A stretch of 64,000 nt of DNA, taken from assembly GCF_001050375.1 (NCBI RefSeq), contig NZ_KQ130483.1, positions 224,478 to 288,477 on the forward strand, read 5' to 3'. How positions within the stretch are numbered: the first letter of the stretch is position 1; the number at the start of each line of letters is the position of its first letter. The translations under genes and the position numbers were made by a program. The stretch comes from Catenovulum maritimum (GTDB lineage Bacteria; Pseudomonadota; Gammaproteobacteria; Enterobacterales; Alteromonadaceae). The notes under the pieces were generated by a model. The model had not been told where the DNA came from, ran no database searches, and saw nothing but the letters and a program-made list of their open reading frames with translations. Positions 26,188-35,510 of the stretch are shown here, one piece after another.

Positions 26188-28506
26188 ATGACATTTAATC
26201 AATCTTTAAATAAATTAAAAAATAACGCGGCTGATTTAGTTAAGCAAGCGAGTGCTAGCTATCAAAACTCATTGAACCAAATTGGAAACATTCGCCAAGC
26301 GGCTTTAACAAAAGTAAATCAAATTACCAGCCAATTAACTTTTCAGACAGGGCAAAAAGTTCATGTCGAGTTAACTAAACATCAGCAGCAACAATTAGAG
26401 AATGTAAAAACTGTTTCAGTCGAGCTAAACTCGGATAAATTAATTATTAGGCCTGCATCAATCAAAATATTTAGCCAGACATTAACCGATAGCAATAAAG
26501 CGTTTTTGTTTAACCAAGCGCTGCAGCATTCAGAATCTGAGACGCCAAAAGGCAATATAGTATTAGCAAAAATCTCTAATAACCAAGCAAGGTTTGAATT
26601 TGACGGCAGAGTTTATCAAATCCCTGTTTCAGCCAAATTAGCTAAACAACAATCGGTATACCTACAAGTCAACCAAACGAATAATGGTTTAAGTGTAAAA
26701 GTCATTAATACAAACGAAAAACCTATCATAGCGCCTTTTGAGCTACAGACTAAAATCAGTAATGGTTTTTTACATATCTCAAATGACAAGATTCAACTCC
26801 CTAAAAGCTTAGCAAGTTTAATAACCGGTTCCTATACCGCTAGTTTGAAAACCCAAGGTTCAAGTCGCCACAATCCCGAGAGAATGATTGAATTAATCAA
26901 TAATCAAACAAAGGAGATTCATAAACTTAATTTAAACAAACTAAACAATAGTTTTGTTGATGCTTTAATCACAAAATTAATCCCTAAGCAGGGAAATCAC
27001 TTAATTAAAACCATACAAATCCACGACCAAGAAATTAACATCAAACTTGCGGGGCAAAAGGTTAAAATAGCTTTAGAAGACTTAAAACAAGCCAATACAG
27101 CCGCACAGAGTCAATTAGCAAATGTAAAATTAGCTCATAACCAAGTCGAACTAAAACTAGCAAATGGTCAAAAATTCCATTTTGTCATGGATGAAATACC
27201 GAGTATTAAAAATTTAATTGAGCAGCAAAATAACCAAGTAGCTAAACAAAACTCGAACATTACACAAGTGCTTGAAAAATTGAATGTTAGTTTGCTTCCG
27301 GAGCATAGAGAGGCATTAAAACAACTAAATAGTTTAGCTGGTCTCAGACTAAATTTAGAAAATAAAAACCTAGTTTTAAGCCAACAACCTCATACCAGTA
27401 TATCTGTACCTATGAGTGCTAAACTGAAAAATGATTTACAGCAATCAGGATTAATCAACGCCCCAACAAAAGAAAACACTGTAAAATTAAATCCAGATAT
27501 TCAAAACACTCATCAAGAAAATTTATCTAGCTCACAGACTCAGCTGTTTGAAAAATTTGATCCTAAGTTATCCGAACAGAGTTTATTAAAACAACTTAAC
27601 CAAACCAGTCTCATTTCAGATAAGCAGATTTTGGAACTTAGTGCCAGCAGTAAATCACAATTGAATCAGCAACTTAAACACCAAGTAGGTCAGATAAGAC
27701 CCTTAAACGAGCTGTTTAGTCAATTACAAGCTCAAGTGACAGAGCAACAAAATGCTGAACTAATCTCGGCGGCACCGAAACCAAATGAAAGCGTCACTAA
27801 AGCCATTAGAAGTTTACTAAACCAATTCACTCAACTACACAATGCTGAGCAGATACAGCAGATAGTCCAAAGCCAAATAAATATGCCGCAAAGTTTAACC
27901 AGCCAGACTAACCCTACTGGATTATCGAACCAGCTGGCACTAGCTTTACAACTACTATTAAAGCCTAAAACATCTAGAAATTATAATAAAGAAACGACAA
28001 CTAGCGCTAAAACAAACAAACCGCATTTAAGCCCAGAAGGCAGCCTAACTCTTAAGGCCCTAGCCCAGAGTTTAAAACACATACAGCACAACCAACAGCA
28101 AACGGCATTATCTAAAACAGAATCTCACGCTCAAATTTTTGCAACTATCCCATTCGGTGCGAATAGCAAAGTTGAACAAGCTGAAGTCAAAATTAATCTA
28201 GAACAACATGAAGACGAATTATCAAATCAAGACAAAGCCTTATCTATGTGGAAGTTTTCAGTAAAATTTGACTTAGAAGCACTTGGTAAAATGGTCACTA
28301 AAGCAAGTCTATTTGAAAATGAACTCAGGTTAAATTTATATTGTGAAAACCCAAAACTGGCTATTATAGCGGAAGACAAAATATCGCATTTGAGGAAAAA
28401 ATTAGCTGAATCCGGCATACAGCTCAACGAGGTCGAATACAACTGCGCCAAAATCGCCGAGCATTTATGGCAAGAAACCTCACTACAAGGATTTTATTCA
28501 AAATGA
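26188..28506 (+). CDS. FliK-like hook-length control family protein
   Basis: A long, low-complexity, glutamine-, asparagine- and lysine-rich protein of about 770 residues. Its C-terminal 110 residues resemble the FliK C-terminal domain (KVEINLEQ, WKFSVKFDLEALGKMVTKASLFENELRLNLYCENPKLAIIAEDKISHLRKKL). FliK-type proteins measure hook length and switch the export gate through FlhB. I use ATG 26188 rather than TTG 26176; neither has a clear ribosome-binding site. The stop overlaps the next gene, an FlhB-tail-like protein, by ATGA, so the pair echoes the FliK-FlhB partnership. It lies apart from the main flagellar genes and may be a secondary FliK. Confidence 0.75.
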   Translation: MTFNQSLNKLKNNAADLVKQASASYQNSLNQIGNIRQAALTKVNQITSQLTFQTGQKVHVELTKHQQQQLENVKTVSVELNSDKLIIRPASIKIFSQTLTDSNKAFLFNQALQHSESETPKGNIVLAKISNNQARFEFDGRVYQIPVSAKLAKQQSVYLQVNQTNNGLSVKVINTNEKPIIAPFELQTKISNGFLHISNDKIQLPKSLASLITGSYTASLKTQGSSRHNPERMIELINNQTKEIHKLNLNKLNNSFVDALITKLIPKQGNHLIKTIQIHDQEINIKLAGQKVKIALEDLKQANTAAQSQLANVKLAHNQVELKLANGQKFHFVMDEIPSIKNLIEQQNNQVAKQNSNITQVLEKLNVSLLPEHREALKQLNSLAGLRLNLENKNLVLSQQPHTSISVPMSAKLKNDLQQSGLINAPTKENTVKLNPDIQNTHQENLSSSQTQLFEKFDPKLSEQSLLKQLNQTSLISDKQILELSASSKSQLNQQLKHQVGQIRPLNELFSQLQAQVTEQQNAELISAAPKPNESVTKAIRSLLNQFTQLHNAEQIQQIVQSQINMPQSLTSQTNPTGLSNQLALALQLLLKPKTSRNYNKETTTSAKTNKPHLSPEGSLTLKALAQSLKHIQHNQQQTALSKTESHAQIFATIPFGANSKVEQAEVKINLEQHEDELSNQDKALSMWKFSVKFDLEALGKMVTKASLFENELRLNLYCENPKLAIIAEDKISHLRKKLAESGIQLNEVEYNCAKIAEHLWQETSLQGFYSK

Positions 28507-28814
28507 CAAACAATAAAAATCTAGACAATAAAGCCATAGCTTTAACTTACGACGCACCGAGGGCGCCTAAAGTAATCGCTAAAGGCTTTGATGATTTAGC
28601 TGATGAAATTATTAACTTAGCACAAGAACACGGTGTTTTACTGCATCAAGATACTGAATTAGCCAACTTTTTAGCTGAGTTGGATATAGGTGAAGAAATC
28701 CCAAGAGAAGTTTATATCATTATTGCAGAATTAATTGCTTGGTCTTACATTTTAAGAGGGCTAGAGCCTGAAAACTGGAATAATATTCATAATCGAATTG
28801 ACCAAACCATATAA
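28503..28814 (+). CDS. FlhB C-terminal-like (EscU/YscU-type) protein
   Basis: A 103-residue protein that resembles only the cytoplasmic tail of FlhB: AIALTYDAPRAPKVIAKGFDDLADEIINLAQEHGVLLHQDTELANFLAELDIGEEIPREVY. The autocleavage motif NPTH of true FlhB is missing, as is the whole membrane domain. I place the start at the ATG overlapping the previous stop; the open frame extends upstream to 28467, inside the FliK-like gene. Such FlhB paralogues can partly stand in for the cleaved FlhB tail. Confidence 0.85.
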   Translation: MTNNKNLDNKAIALTYDAPRAPKVIAKGFDDLADEIINLAQEHGVLLHQDTELANFLAELDIGEEIPREVYIIIAELIAWSYILRGLEPENWNNIHNRIDQTI

Positions 28815-28842
28815 AGCCAATTTCGCAATCCATATAGCTAAG

Positions 28843-29400
28843 CTAGTGAATAAAGTCGAGTTTAGGTACTGTTAATGGATGATACTGATGAATTTCAGAT
28901 TCAACGAACAAGTCATCTGCAGCAACCGTCAATAAGTCACCATCTATCATCACGCTCCATTTTATCTGCTTTTGGATACATTGGCTGAGTTGAGTGATTA
29001 ACTCTGGTGAGTATTGGATTAATTGTAATCTTGGATGTTTATTGATTGACTTTAGCAGTTTGCTTGCTTTGTCTGTATCATGATAAAAAAGCCAAACATG
29101 CTCCGATTTAGCTTCTGCTTTTTCTAACTGTTCAGGTAAAAAGCCGTCCACACCTATCCAATGTTCGTAATGTGCTTGATTACGTTTAACAAAAAGATCT
29201 GGTTCTCCTGCCAAGAAGTCATTTTGATTAAACTCTAAGTTTTGATGTTTAAATAAGGCGAGCGCCAAAATACGCTGAACTAAGTGGTCACTTGATTCAG
29301 AAGACTTGGTTGCCAGAACCTGATTTAAATTAAAGTATTCATGTGTATCAACATGAGAAATATTCAGTTCGGCTTTAATAATAAAACTGCCATCAGCCAC
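28843..29400 (-). CDS. Divergent YaeQ-family protein
   Basis: The 185 residues follow the YaeQ pattern (IIKAELNISHVDTHEYF, SSDHLVQRILALALF, GEPDLFVKR, HWIGVDGFLPEQLEKAE), a family with a PD-(D/E)XK nuclease-like fold. The acidic residue in the usual W-I-[DE]-V-G motif is glycine here (WIGVD), so any catalytic activity is doubtful. A canonical YaeQ lies at 49526. The gene is convergent with the FlhB-like gene, only 28 bases away. Confidence 0.7.
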   Translation of the reverse strand: MADGSFIIKAELNISHVDTHEYFNLNQVLATKSSESSDHLVQRILALALFKHQNLEFNQNDFLAGEPDLFVKRNQAHYEHWIGVDGFLPEQLEKAEAKSEHVWLFYHDTDKASKLLKSINKHPRLQLIQYSPELITQLSQCIQKQIKWSVMIDGDLLTVAADDLFVESEIHQYHPLTVPKLDFIH

Positions 29401-29487
29401 ATCACACCTTCAAAACAAAAAGTTATAACTTATATTTTAATTGATAATTTTTATTTTACGAGTTTTGACTGAAATCGGATCAAAATA

Positions 29488-29518
29488 AAAGGCGAATTAG
29501 TAAAACTAGTTCGCCTTT
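29488..29518 (-). terminator. Intrinsic terminator of glnS
   Basis: A long hairpin AAAGGCGAA.TAGT/ACTA.TTCGCCTTT has a three-base loop. T-rich runs flank it on both strands; on the minus strand TTTTATTTTG follows, just past the glnS stop. Confidence 0.85.
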
Positions 29519-29548
29519 TTAAAGTCGTTAGAGAATAAAGATTAAACT

Positions 29549-31210
29549 TTATTTATCCCAAGTGTCTCTTAAACCAACCGTTAAGTTAAAAACGACATTT
29601 TCTGCAGTAGAGTCAACTGAGTCTTTGCAAAAATAGCCAATTCGCTCAAATTGAACGGCTTTGCTCGGCTTTATATCGACTAAACTTGGTTCAACAAACG
29701 CATTACTATTAGTAACTAAACTTTCAGGATTAATTGCGTTTAAAAAATCTTCTTCAGCAGCAGGATTAGCGACGCTAAACAATCTATCGTATAAACGAAC
29801 TTCAACTGGTTTAGCATGTTTTGCAGAAACCCAATGAATAACCCCTTTCACAGAGCGTCCATCTGCTGGTTTTTTGCCTAGAGTATCAGCATCATAGGTA
29901 CAATAAACCGTAGTGATTTCGCCATTCTCATCCGTTTCGATACGGTTAGCTTTAATCACATAAGCACCACGTAATCGGACTTCTTTATCCAATACTAAAC
30001 GCTTGAATTTCTTATTTGCAGACTCTCTAAAGTCTTCTTTTTCGATAAAAATTTCACGAGCAAAAGGTACTTCACGCTTACCAAAAGACTCATCTTGCGG
30101 ATGGTTTGAGACAGATAAAATTTCTTCATCTGCTTCTGGGTAATTTTCGATGATGATCTTCAATGGATCTAAAACAGCCATAGCTCTGGCTGCGTTAGTA
30201 TTTAAATCTTCTCGAATACAAGCTTCTAACATAGGCATTTCTACCATGTTTTCCATCTTAGTTACGCCAATTCGCTTACAAAATTCACGTATTGAAGCTG
30301 GGGTATAACCACGTCGTCTTAAACCAGCGATTGTCGGCATACGTGGATCATCCCAGCCACTAACATGGCCGTCAGTCACGAGCGTATTTAACTTTCGTTT
30401 ACTCATGACAAAGTATTCAAGGTTTAATCGAGAAAATTCATATTGATGTGGTCTAGCTTCAATCGAAATATTATCTAAGACCCAGTCATACAAACGTCTA
30501 TTGTCTTGAAACTCTAGTGTACATAACGAATGTGTGATGCCTTCGATTGCATCAGAAATACAATGGGTAAAATCATACATAGGATAAATGCACCATTTAT
30601 CCGCTGTTTGATGATGATGAGCAAATTTGATTCGATAAATGATTGGGTCACGCATACACATAAAAGGTGACGCCATATCGATTTTAGCTCGTAACGCGCA
30701 CTCACCTTCTTTAAACTCGCCCGCTTTCATTTTTTCAAATAACGCTAAATTTTCAGCAGGACTCGTATCTCGATAAGGACTATTTTTACCTGGTTGAGTT
30801 AAAGTACCGCGGTACTCTCTCGTCTCTTCTGCATTTAAAAAGCATACATAGGCTTTGCCTGCTTGAATTAATTCAACGGCATAGGCATATAATTGATCGA
30901 AGTAGTTTGATGAGTAGCAAATCTCATTGCTCCATTCAAAGCCTAACCACTTGACATCGTCTTGAATAGAACGAACATAATCAATATCTTCTTTTTCAGG
31001 ATTAGTATCGTCAAACCGCAGATTACATTGCCCTTGATAGTCTTGAGCTATACCAAAGTTTAAACAAATTGATTTAGCATGACCTATATGTAAATAACCG
31101 TTAGGCTCAGGTGGGAAACGAGTGTGAATTTGGCTATGTTTTCCATTCGCTAAATCCTCATCTATGATATTTCGAATAAAATTACTCGGGCGATCTACAG
31201 TGTCGACCAT
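29549..31210 (-). CDS. glnS: Glutaminyl-tRNA synthetase
   Basis: Charges tRNA-Gln with glutamine. A class I enzyme of 553 residues: the HIGH motif is at 41-44 ([10 protein letters not shown]), followed by NLRFDDTNP, and the KMSKS equivalent is VMSKRKLN. The C-terminal anticodon-binding beta-barrels are complete and end in [10 protein letters not shown]. It is monocistronic, with a terminator downstream. Confidence 0.98.
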   Translation of the reverse strand: MVDTVDRPSNFIRNIIDEDLANGKHSQIHTRFPPEPNGYLHIGHAKSICLNFGIAQDYQGQCNLRFDDTNPEKEDIDYVRSIQDDVKWLGFEWSNEICYSSNYFDQLYAYAVELIQAGKAYVCFLNAEETREYRGTLTQPGKNSPYRDTSPAENLALFEKMKAGEFKEGECALRAKIDMASPFMCMRDPIIYRIKFAHHHQTADKWCIYPMYDFTHCISDAIEGITHSLCTLEFQDNRRLYDWVLDNISIEARPHQYEFSRLNLEYFVMSKRKLNTLVTDGHVSGWDDPRMPTIAGLRRRGYTPASIREFCKRIGVTKMENMVEMPMLEACIREDLNTNAARAMAVLDPLKIIIENYPEADEEILSVSNHPQDESFGKREVPFAREIFIEKEDFRESANKKFKRLVLDKEVRLRGAYVIKANRIETDENGEITTVYCTYDADTLGKKPADGRSVKGVIHWVSAKHAKPVEVRLYDRLFSVANPAAEEDFLNAINPESLVTNSNAFVEPSLVDIKPSKAVQFERIGYFCKDSVDSTAENVVFNLTVGLRDTWDK

Positions 31211-31517
31211 AAAATGTTAATTCTCCGGAAAGCTTAATTTAAAAATGATAATTAAGACAAATAAACGATAAAAGTGTGAACATTGTATCGTATTTTGCAT
31301 TGAGCTCACAATCTCAGATAGTTTAATTGTTTTTCTATTGTGTTGTTAAGCAAAATTAACTAGATTAGTTAATAATTTAATTGAAAAAGCACAAATTTAG
31401 ACAATAGTTAAGTATGTAAATCTTATCTGTAAATGTCTGGGTTATTTTTCAATGAATTAACCAATAAACATAGAGTCAGGCTGACGTAGCACCACCAAGT
31501 TTACACAAGGATAATAA
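31211..31517. other. Divergent promoter region glnS / GGDEF-EAL gene
   Basis: About 300 bases between divergent genes. GGAG lies 12 bases before the glnS ATG and AAGGATAAT before the plus-strand ATG. No operator, sigma-28 or sigma-54 site could be recognised. Confidence 0.4.
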
Positions 31518-33656
31518 ATGTTTGTTAGTATTCGTACTAAATTAATTTTGATGACGTCAACTGTGGTTATTGTCACATCAGTTGCGTTGTTACTGATATC
31601 CATTAACGAGCACACTCGGCTTTACAAAAAAAACTTTAGCTCTGACGCCCAAGCGCTCGCAACTAATTTATCCAATGATTTAATCGAATACTTTAATCAA
31701 GAGCCCATTGATGACTTTGGCATATCGACAGAACTTCTGAAGCTCGATACCGAAAGTCATATGAAATATGCTTTAGTATTAGACAACCAACATAAAGTTA
31801 TACAGCAATTCATCAACCCTTCTCTACATTCTGAAAAATTGATATCTGAGTTAAATCGAACTTTAGAGTTAGTCATAAACCGTAATTTCACTCAACTGAA
31901 TACAGATTTAACTGAAACTGAGATGTTAGTGACAACACCAATAGGAGATAAGAATTACTCTGTTGGTTATTTAATTTTATCTTTTAACTATCATTCAAGA
32001 TTAAAAAACAGTCAGAGTATTTTTCTAGCTAAGCTATTACCATTGGCTTTATTAGCAGTTGTGGTCATCATATTGATATCGCAGTGGGTACAAAATTCGA
32101 CCATTAAGCCGTTGATTAATCTGACAGAGCTTATCTTTAACGTTAAAAAATCAAAAAATTATGATTTGAGAATTAAAGAATCGGGTAACGATGAAGTACA
32201 TGTATTGAGTGTTAACATCAACCAAATGTTAGCAACGATTTCTGAACAAAAAACTGAAGCAGAAAAGCAAACTAAAGCCCTGTTAGAACAACAAAAGAAA
32301 CTAATCCAGCTGGCTAACTATGATCCTTTAACTGGCCTCCCAAACAGAAAACTATTTATGGAAATCCTAAGTAGTTATCTACGAACCGCACAAAACGACA
32401 ATAAGAAACTTGCAGTTTTATTCTTAGATATAGATGATTTTAAAACAGTTAATGACTCTTTAGGGCATGCAGCTGGAGATGAGCTACTAGTGGAAGTCAC
32501 AACTAGATTAAAGGACTTATTAAAATTAGAAAAACTGATCGCTAGGATTGGTGGCGACGAATTTAGCATAGTTTGCTTTAATGAAGACAAAGCAAGGAAT
32601 AATGTTTTGGATATATGTAGTCGCATTATCCAAGAATTAAATAGGCCTATGCATATTAAGGGCTGGGAATTACAAATCACTGTGAGTATTGGTATAGCTT
32701 ACAATACGCCCAAAAACATTAGCATGCTTGAAATATTGAGTAATGCCGATACCGCTATGTATCGTGCTAAATCCAGTGGCAGAAGCCAAAGTATTGCTTA
32801 CCTTTCCAAGATGCAGGTTGAACAAGATCGCCGTCTACAAATCGCAAGTGCTATCAGTAAAGGTTTACAAAACAACGAGTTTAGTATGCTTTATCAACCT
32901 AAAGTTTGTGCCGAAAAAGGCGTCGTAGGGTTAGAAGCTTTAATAAGGTGGAATAGCAAAAGCTTAGGATTTATCTCGCCTGCAGAGTTTATCCCAATTG
33001 CAGAACAGTCAGGTAAGATTCACGAAATTACACTTTGGGTAATCAATCAGGGCTTTCAACAAATAAATTCTCTATACAATGATTATCAAAAGCATATAAA
33101 AGTTAGTTTTAACTTATCCACCTTTGACATTTTAAAACCAGATTTTATTCAACATATTAGGCAGGCCATATCTGAACATCAAGTATCACCTAAGCTAGTT
33201 GAATTTGAAATTACAGAGTCTGCTTACATGGAGAATTTTGAAATCGCGCAAGGCTTTATGCTAAATATTCAAGCTATGGGCTGTGCTATTGCCCTAGATG
33301 ATTTTGGCACTGGTTATTCTTCACTTAGTTATCTGACCCAGGTGCAAGCCAATACATTAAAAATTGATCAGCAATTTATTAAAAATTTATTCAAGTCAGA
33401 AAATGACAGACTAGTGGTTGAATCTATTATCTCCTTGGGACAAAAGCTAAATTTAGAGATATGCGCAGAAGGGGTAGAAACTAAACAGCAATACGAATTC
33501 TTAAAAAACCTAGGTTGTGATTTAATCCAAGGCTACTACTTTTCAAAACCTGTAAAATATAATGACTTAGCCGAAACACTGCTCAAAATAGATCACTTAT
33601 TAAAGTGCCTAGCAACTGAACAAAAATTAAAAAACAGAGCAAGTAATCTATTTTAA
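31518..33656 (+). CDS. Membrane GGDEF-EAL cyclic-di-GMP protein
   Basis: A dual-domain c-di-GMP enzyme in the inner membrane. Membrane helices at about 8-27 and 170-190 flank a periplasmic sensor region. A HAMP-like linker (about 192-245) leads to a GGDEF domain with an intact active site GGDEF at 345-349, then an EAL domain with EAL at 473-475, ALDDFGTGYSS, KIDQQFI and EGVETKQQ. Both active sites look complete. The inhibitory I-site RxxD five residues before GGDEF is absent (KLEK at that place), so product inhibition is not expected. The gene overlaps the convergent binding-protein gene by 9 bases at the stop codons. Confidence 0.94.
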   Translation: MFVSIRTKLILMTSTVVIVTSVALLLISINEHTRLYKKNFSSDAQALATNLSNDLIEYFNQEPIDDFGISTELLKLDTESHMKYALVLDNQHKVIQQFINPSLHSEKLISELNRTLELVINRNFTQLNTDLTETEMLVTTPIGDKNYSVGYLILSFNYHSRLKNSQSIFLAKLLPLALLAVVVIILISQWVQNSTIKPLINLTELIFNVKKSKNYDLRIKESGNDEVHVLSVNINQMLATISEQKTEAEKQTKALLEQQKKLIQLANYDPLTGLPNRKLFMEILSSYLRTAQNDNKKLAVLFLDIDDFKTVNDSLGHAAGDELLVEVTTRLKDLLKLEKLIARIGGDEFSIVCFNEDKARNNVLDICSRIIQELNRPMHIKGWELQITVSIGIAYNTPKNISMLEILSNADTAMYRAKSSGRSQSIAYLSKMQVEQDRRLQIASAISKGLQNNEFSMLYQPKVCAEKGVVGLEALIRWNSKSLGFISPAEFIPIAEQSGKIHEITLWVINQGFQQINSLYNDYQKHIKVSFNLSTFDILKPDFIQHIRQAISEHQVSPKLVEFEITESAYMENFEIAQGFMLNIQAMGCAIALDDFGTGYSSLSYLTQVQANTLKIDQQFIKNLFKSENDRLVVESIISLGQKLNLEICAEGVETKQQYEFLKNLGCDLIQGYYFSKPVKYNDLAETLLKIDHLLKCLATEQKLKNRASNLF

Positions 33657-34082
33657 ACTGACTTTATATAATACTTTGTAAGCAGTTTGATTCAAGGAAC
33701 CGGAAGGAAGATAAGCAATATAACCTTTCTTCTCAGTCACTAGCAGTTTTATTTGTTGCATATCCGATAATTCAACAGGTGGCTTTCTTTGCCCACTAAA
33801 GCGCATCTGAGCCCAGTAAGATTGAATTCTTGACTCACTCAACCCAACAATTCTCGTATGAAAAATAGTTCGAGTCATGTCACCCGAAGGTAAACTAATA
33901 GGCTTGACAATTGTTTCACCATCCGCAATCTTTGCCCCCAAGTATAAGTGTTTTATTTGCTGACGTGTCAATTCAAGTTTGCTGTCTTTGTGTGTCACAA
34001 CCAAAATATCAGCAGAAACACAGTAGGATGTAAAAAAGCTTGAAAACAACAAAAGCTTTTTTGGCCAAGTTAAAACACCCAT
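33648..34082 (-). CDS. Small PstS-like periplasmic substrate-binding protein
   Basis: The 144-residue protein has a signal peptide (to about residue 24, SYCVSA) and a short form of the phosphate-binding-protein fold (LTRQQIKHLYLGAKIADGETIVKPISLP, MTRTIFHTRIVGLSESRIQSYWAQMRFSGQRKPP, GYIAYLP). True PstS proteins are twice as long. The ligand is unknown; phosphate is only suggested by the fold. Its start overlaps the porin stop by 13 bases, so the two form an operon. Confidence 0.7.
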   Translation of the reverse strand: MGVLTWPKKLLLFSSFFTSYCVSADILVVTHKDSKLELTRQQIKHLYLGAKIADGETIVKPISLPSGDMTRTIFHTRIVGLSESRIQSYWAQMRFSGQRKPPVELSDMQQIKLLVTEKKGYIAYLPSGSLNQTAYKVLYKVSLK

Positions 34083-35263
34083 TCGATACCTCCGACTAAT
34101 AAAGTCGAACGACCATCGTATGGCACACTATCAATGGTTGGCAAAGTAGTTGTAGGGCTGCCTTCAATCCACTTGATATCAAGCTTAAAAGCTAAACTGT
34201 CTTTGAAATCCCATCTTGAGCCCAAAGTAACGCTTTTGGATGAGGAATCTGGGCGGTTTTGTCGTAAAAATTCATATTGCTCAATCACAACATCAAGATT
34301 GGTGTTTAAACCGCCGGTTGTTGGTATGGCAGGTAGCTGAGCATCATAGTTTGCGGACTTTTTAGCAAGCGTTACATGAAAAGTAAACTCATTAACTAGG
34401 TAAGCTAAGCTGATGTATTTACTTTCCATTTCTGTCAGTAAATCAATATCATGTTTAACTTTGATCCATTCTGAACTGAAGAAAAAATCAACTAAGTTAT
34501 AAGACAAACTCATTTGGGTGAAATTAATATCGCCATCTACGGTCAGTTTTTCTGCTGCATTTGCGTAAACCGGATTTATTACTGAGGCTTGATTAAGTAT
34601 ATCAATAAAAGGTCTTAACTCAGTTTCCCGAACCAAGTAATCACCAAATGTATGAGAAATTCTAAACTTTAATGCTTCACTTGAAATATTCGCTACAAAA
34701 CCTGTAAAAACATCAGATTCAGCTGTATATACAGTCTCACCTGCTTGAATTTCATCATCAACATAACCAAAATAAGTTTGAATATTTAAGTCAAATTGCT
34801 CAGCTAAATATGAATAATTGGCTTGTATGCCATTAAATTTTCGAAAAAAGAAGGACGCATAAATTTCTTCGGGTGGTAGCACCCAGTGATAAGCATAACC
34901 GACATTGATAATGCTGCTATATTCGAAAAAAGGCGTATTTAACTTTCCTAGTTTAAATTGCCAATTCTCATTGAGATGATAGGTTAAATAGAGCCATTCT
35001 AAGCCAGAATCAAAATTCTCAGATTTACCAAGTAGTTGAACTGTAGCCGAAAGTTTGTCAGAAAAAGCATAGTCGGCTTGGATACCAATTAAGCTATGCT
35101 GGTTAACTTTAAAGTCATCAGTGTAACCGATCGCCGTATCATTAGATGAAATCGTGGCTCCACCGATAAATCGAGCAAAGCCAGAATATTGTATTTTTGC
35201 TGCCTCGTCCGCTAAGCTAGCTGCACTAGATAGAAATAGAACTATTAGTACCAATACACGCAT
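34070..35263 (-). CDS. Outer-membrane porin-like protein
   Basis: After a signal peptide (MRVLVLIVLFLSSAASLADE), the 397 residues alternate polar and hydrophobic stretches typical of beta-barrel strands, with aromatic girdles. The last residues, LLVGGIEWVF, end in a C-terminal phenylalanine as expected for BAM recognition. Segments like WLYLTYHLNENWQFKLGKLNTPFFEYS resemble porins that pair with small PstS-like proteins. The substrate is unknown. It is translationally coupled to the binding protein downstream. Confidence 0.75.
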   Translation of the reverse strand: MRVLVLIVLFLSSAASLADEAAKIQYSGFARFIGGATISSNDTAIGYTDDFKVNQHSLIGIQADYAFSDKLSATVQLLGKSENFDSGLEWLYLTYHLNENWQFKLGKLNTPFFEYSSIINVGYAYHWVLPPEEIYASFFFRKFNGIQANYSYLAEQFDLNIQTYFGYVDDEIQAGETVYTAESDVFTGFVANISSEALKFRISHTFGDYLVRETELRPFIDILNQASVINPVYANAAEKLTVDGDINFTQMSLSYNLVDFFFSSEWIKVKHDIDLLTEMESKYISLAYLVNEFTFHVTLAKKSANYDAQLPAIPTTGGLNTNLDVVIEQYEFLRQNRPDSSSKSVTLGSRWDFKDSLAFKLDIKWIEGSPTTTLPTIDSVPYDGRSTLLVGGIEWVF

Positions 35264-35394
35264 TTGTCGTCCCTAATATATTTGCTTGTAAAATGATTAT
35301 AGTCGCTAATATCAAAATATCATTGAGAATTTGTTATTCCAGTTCACCTAAATTTTTGATCTATATTTTACATAGAAAAAAAGTGCGCTAACAA

Positions 35395-35438
35395 GTTATG
35401 AATTTTGCTACTAGTAAACTAATCGCAAAATTCATAAC
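35395..35438 (-). terminator. Terminator of the RND efflux operon
   Basis: A perfect 14-bp inverted repeat GTTATGAATTTTGC/GCAAAATTCATAAC with a 16-base loop. On the minus strand a CACTTTTTTTC tract follows after about 11 bases. It lies about 70 bases past the stop of the RND permease gene. Confidence 0.7.
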
Positions 35439-35510
35439 GCAGTTTACGTGCTTTTTAACCCGTAAAATTGAGCAATAATTAGGATGGATTAGTATTAAAT
35501 GTTAGCCGAT

